NCBI GenBank assembly: GCA_020310875.1
Contig: CM035423.1
Location: 135,121,196 to 135,185,195, forward strand
Origin: Ceratopteris richardii
Taxonomy: Eukaryota > Streptophyta > Polypodiopsida > Polypodiales > Pteridaceae
DNA length: 64,000 nucleotides
Reading direction: 5' to 3'
Positions 60,501-64,000 of this stretch are shown here, piece after piece; the stretch's first letter is position 1; each line of letters begins with the position of its first letter. The notes beneath the pieces were generated by a model that saw nothing but the letters and a program-made list of their open reading frames with translations, ran no database searches and had not been told where the DNA came from. The translations under genes were made by a program, and so were the position numbers.

Positions 60501-61804
60501 TTGATGAGACCTTTGCACCTACATGCCGTATGACTACTGTTCGGAGCATTTGTGCACTTGCAGCCCATCATGGTTGGAATGTACATCAGTTGGACATTAA
60601 AACAGCATTTCTGAATGGTGACTTGCATGAAGAAGTGTATGTTTTTCAGCCCCGTGGCTTTGTGCAGAAAGGGCATGAAAACCAGGTGTGCAGGTTAAAG
60701 AAGGCGTTATATGGTTTAAAGCAAGCACCACGTGCTTGGTATGAGAAAATACATGCCTATCTGATTGCACATGGTTTTGAGAACAGTCCAACTGAAAGCA
60801 CCTTATATGTTAAGCGTGCTAATGATGTGCTTCTGATCATTGTTGTCTATGTAGACGACATGCTGCTCACTGGTCCTCTTGAGAAGCATATTGCTGATTT
60901 CAAGGCTGATTTGCATGCCTCATTTGAGATGTCTGATTTGGGGCATTTGCATCACTATTTGGGCATTCAGTTTATGCAAGTTGATGGTGGAATGGCTTTG
61001 TGTCAAACGAAATATATTGACACATTATTGCAGCGTTTTGGCCTTGAAGACTGTAAGCCTATTGCCACTCCTATGGAGACAGGTTTACGATTGAGTCTTC
61101 ATGATGCTGGAGATGCATTTGATGCTGTTCTCTATCAGCAGGCTGTTGGATGCTTGATTTACTTATGCATTACTCGGCCAGATATTCAGTTTGCTGTCTC
61201 ACAGATGAGCAGGTTTATGCATTGCCCAGGAGTCACGCATTGGAAAGCGGTTAAGCGCATCTTTCGCTACTTGAGTGGTACTCGGCTACTTGGGTTGTTT
61301 TATCCCAAGGGGGGATCACTACCGCCAGATTTGCATGCTTTTTCTGACTCAGATTGGGCTGGTTGCTATGACACTCGTGTGTCCACCAGTGGTTTTTGCT
61401 TCATGCTTGGTAGCTCATGTATATCTTGGTTGAGCAAGAAGCAGCCTACTGTGGCCACTTCCAGTTGTGAGGCTGAGTATAGGGCAGCTTTCACAGCGAC
61501 TGTTGAGTGTGTGTGGCTCAGACGCCTTATGGCTGATTTGGGTGTTGGCCAGTCTTCTGCCACCACCATCTTCACTGACAGTCAGAGCGCATTGGCAGTT
61601 GCGAGGAACCCTGTGTTCCATGCTCGCACTAAGCACATTGAGGTGCATTATCACTATGTCAGGGAGAGGTTCTCTGCTGGGGAGATCAGCTTGGCATATG
61701 TGCCCACGCAGGAGAACATTGCAGACCTTTTCACGAAGGCTCTGCCTAGGGAGAAGTTTGAAGCTTTCCGCAAAGCTTTGGGCTTACTTCCTTTTGTGGA
61801 GTGA
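57539..61804 (+). pseudogene. Copia gag-pol polyprotein with one premature stop
   Basis: A frame of 1421 codons before the final stop, interrupted only by TGA at 59534-59536 (codon 666). Other family A copies keep an arginine codon (CGA or CGG) there, so the change looks like a CpG C-to-T transition. Domains in order: gag (1 to about 270); zinc knuckle C286-C289-H294-C299; protease D363-S-G; GAG-pre-integrase; integrase HHCC H501, H506, C535, C538; integrase triad D566, D629, E665, with the classic 35-residue D-to-E spacing; reverse transcriptase box YVDD at 1104-1107; RNase H with DSDWAG, EAEYRA and TDSQSA motifs; C-terminal DLFTKALPREKF. All catalytic residues I can check are present. The stop leaves gag-PR-IN core as a 665-residue product and RT-RNase H without translation unless read through. 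The start is the MAESSDVF methionine shared with copy 4. Confidence 0.93.
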
Positions 61805-61868
61805 TTTCCACATAGCTCGGCACTTCCTTATACATGAGTGCCAGCTCCTTGTTCACCGCATCACTCCC

Positions 61869-61876
61869 AGGGGGGA
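61869..61876 (+). other. Polypurine tract of copy 12
   Basis: AGGGGGGA two bases before the 3' LTR; conserved before the 3' LTRs of copies 4 and 7. Confidence 0.88.
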
Positions 61877-61878
61877 TT

Positions 61879-62109
61879 TGTTGATATATTTAGGTAGTGA
61901 TGTGTGTGAACACTCTAGGACCGCCGGGGCACTTTTTTCCCTCTTTAGGAGGTTTTTTTTCCCCCGGCTTGTATATACGCCTATTGCCCTAATGGGCTAC
62001 TTATCTTTGTACATTCTCTAGTAATACATTCAGTCTTGTGTGTTGTGCTCCAAGCTTCTTCTTCTTCCTTGTGCTGTTCGCGTGCTTCCGCAGACGTCTA
62101 ACTCCAACA
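61879..62109 (+). repeat. 3' LTR of family A copy 12
   Basis: 231 bp, TGTTGATATA to CCAACA, followed by the second GTTAT. Confidence 0.96.
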
Positions 62110-63010
62110 GTTATGAAAAGGTCGCTCGTCATGAAAAGGTCACAAGATCAAAGATGGATTACCGCGCTCAGGAGGAAAGTAAAAGCATCTATATTATGTT
62201 GCCTGTATATATAGTTGCTCGAATCAACGAGGACCACAAATGTAACTAGAGTCCACAAGTGCATGTGCAATCTCCTCCACTCCTTTCATATCTACCACTA
62301 GAGTCTACTAGTGGCTGGATAACTAGAGTCCACAAGTGCATGTGCAATCTCCTCCACTCCTTTCATATCTACCACTAGAGTCTACTAGTGGCTCGAGTGT
62401 TCTCGACCACTGCTTTAGCACCTTCCACTAGAGTCCACTAGTGGTTGGTGCACTCACCTCTCAAGTTAAGTCCACTGGTCTCAAGTTAACTCACGTTAAC
62501 TTGAGTTAGAACGCTCTAGAGCATCTTGGACAAAAATTAGATATAGAACAGAAAAAAATCCTGTCACTACAGCTCTCGGATTTGTGGTTATGAAAAGGTC
62601 GCTCGTCATGAAAAGGTCGCGAGATCAAAGATGGATTACCGCGCTCAGGAGGAAAGTAAAAGCATCTATATTATGTTGCCTGTATATATAGTTGCTCGAA
62701 TCAACGAGGACCACAAATGTAACTAGAGTCCACAAGTGCATGTGCAATCTCCTCCACTCCTTTCATATCTACCACTAGAGTCTACTAGTGGCTGGATAAC
62801 TAGAGTCCACAAGTGCATGTGCAATCTCCTCCACTCCTTTCATATCTACCACTAGAGTCTACTAGTGGCTCGAGTGTTCTCGACCACTGCTTTAGCACCT
62901 TCCACTAGAGTCCACTAGTGGTTGGTGTACTCACCTCTCGAGTTAAGTCCACTGGTCTCAAGTTAACTCACGTTAACTTGAGTTAGAACGCTCTAGAGCA
63001 TCTTGGACAA
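62110..63010. repeat. Tandem 477-bp repeat, rest of unit 2 and unit 3
   Basis: Unit 2 resumes at 62110 (first base of the target duplication) and ends at 62533. Unit 3 is 62534-63010. Removing the insertion and one duplication copy restores an exact 477-bp period. Units differ at few positions. Confidence 0.92.
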
Positions 63011-63180
63011 AACTCTCTTCCCATGCTCCCCATAGGGATTGAACCCAAGACCTCCTCCTTCACAACCATGAGACTTAACCACTAGGCTAAGTGGATCACT
63101 TGAATATGAGATCACATGAACTTATGCTTGAGTCTATTATTGAGATCTTTGGTCCTACAGACGAGTGACCAAACAGTATC
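63011..63180 (-). repeat. Second copy of the tRNA-like interspersed repeat
   Basis: Minus-strand box A TAGCCTAGTGG (63079-63089) and box B GGTTCAATCC (63036-63045), 33 bp apart. It matches 33240-33430 through the tRNA-like part and on to the GACCAAA end. It directly abuts unit 3 of the 477-bp array. Confidence 0.65.
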
Positions 63181-63239
63181 CAATTTCAGATATGTCTGAA
63201 GCAGTCGGATCCCTAGACCATAGACTTACTTTATTACAA

Positions 63240-64000
63240 CTGGGTCAAGAATTACTTCGGTGACATAACTTTTGGGCCTTGGTGTACTTCTTGGGTGACC
63301 ACTACTTAGGATGCACTTCCAGGGTGACCACCACTTGTTGGTTTCAACCTTGTGAGACTCCATCTTTAGCATCCCTTGGGCGACCACTCATTTTTGGAGC
63401 ATTGATTGGGCAACCAACTTTTATCATGTCTCCAAGATGACGATCTTGGGATTATGTCTCTAGGGTGACCACATTCTACTCGGGCCATCCCCTTACCATC
63501 CTGAGTTGGGTGACCACTCAAATCTAGGCAAACACTGACCTAAGGTGGCCTTCACATGGGTGACTTATTTTGCACCTGGGAAAATTATTTGGAAAATGGA
63601 CGACTTATTTGCATCTAGGGGACCACTACCTTTGATGGGACACCCACTAAGTTGGATTCATCCATTCTTTTCCCTTCCTCCTCTTCTTTTTTTCTCTGTT
63701 GTGAACTTCCCTAAGGCTATGACACTTATACATGTGCTTGGACACCATCTTACATTAGGAGAGCATTTACCATGATAGGGCAACCAAATTATCTATCAAG
63801 GGCGAACAAACCTCATGTCCAAGGGCAAAAAACTTATCTGTCCAAGGTGACCAACTCTTGTAGGTTATAAATCACGTGGGCAACCAACACATGTCTTACA
63901 AGCACAAGGACAACCACACTTGATGCATGGAATGGAAATTTGGCAAGTACCCAAGACACCTCAACACACACATATTGAGGGAAAGCTTTGAATTGACCAT
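63240..64000. repeat. Degenerate GGGTGACCAC motif repeat
   Basis: The word GGGTGACCAC or close variants (GGGCGACCAC, GGGCAACCAA, AGGTGACCAA, GGACAACCAC) returns about every 30-60 bp from near 63293 to 63920, at least a dozen times, with unrelated spacers. No gene is recognised in the span; a 76-codon frame at 63545-63775 reads through it and is probably chance. Confidence 0.6.

Larger units (their letters stand above)
56953..62109 (+). mobile_element. Copia family A, copy 12: nearly intact element
   Basis: A 5157-bp element with 231-bp LTRs showing no differences by eye, flanked by perfect 5-bp duplications GTTAT (56948-56952 and 62110-62114). Primer site TGGTATCAGAGC is at 57186-57197 and polypurine tract AGGGGGGA is just before the 3' LTR (about 61869-61876). 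One gag-pol frame is broken only by a single stop. It split a 477-bp tandem repeat unit. It is the youngest insertion in the window and the reference for all other family A copies. Confidence 0.97.

Noticed and set aside
62110..63010. CRISPR-like array
   Set aside because: The repeats are long tandem units of 477 bp with nested duplication and no regular short repeat-spacer pattern or associated genes.

Overview
This window looks like a repeat-dense stretch of nuclear DNA from a large land-plant genome, most likely a fern or other seed-free vascular plant. That is an inference from three things. There is one long intronless PPR gene of the multi-cycle PLS type. The retroelements are primed by the methionine-tRNA site TGGTATCAGAGC. 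Nearly everything else is Ty1/copia or Ty3/gypsy sequence in all stages of decay. No bacterial, organellar or CRISPR-type content is visible.

Layout. 1-7389: a minus-strand copia element ('family A', 231-bp LTRs) inserted in an older minus-strand copia element ('family B'). 7390-21720: a gypsy integrase fragment interrupted by a plus-strand family A copy, which itself contains a minus-strand family A copy bounded by a near-perfect 5-bp duplication; then a longer decayed gypsy element and a second gypsy fragment. 22598-26182: the only convincing host gene, a 1194-residue PPR protein. 28190-46859: fragments of several copia and gypsy families, many joined at truncated or inverted junctions, with a (TA)72 microsatellite, poly-C tracts and repeats carrying tRNA-like sequence. 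46860-53440: 'family E', a copia element in a tandem LTR-internal-LTR-internal arrangement whose internal region lacks recognisable reverse transcriptase. 54953-56370: a cluster of tRNA-like foldings with raised GC. 56418-63010: three tandem 477-bp units, the middle one split by a nearly intact family A element (56953-62109). 63011-64000: the end of a tRNA-like repeat, then a degenerate motif repeat.

Family A is the thread of the window: at least ten copies or fragments lie here. The copy at 56953-62109 has LTRs with no difference I can see, a perfect GTTAT target duplication, a primer-binding site, a polypurine tract and one polyprotein frame of 1421 codons before the final stop, broken only by a TGA. 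That stop directly follows the catalytic glutamate of the integrase. The older family A copies carry different integrase lesions. The nesting gives a relative order: gypsy first, then copy 3, then copy 4.

Limits: all homology calls come from recognising motifs by eye. LTR ends are defined by TG...CA, the primer-binding site and the polypurine tract. Ends of decayed fragments are accurate only to some tens of bases.
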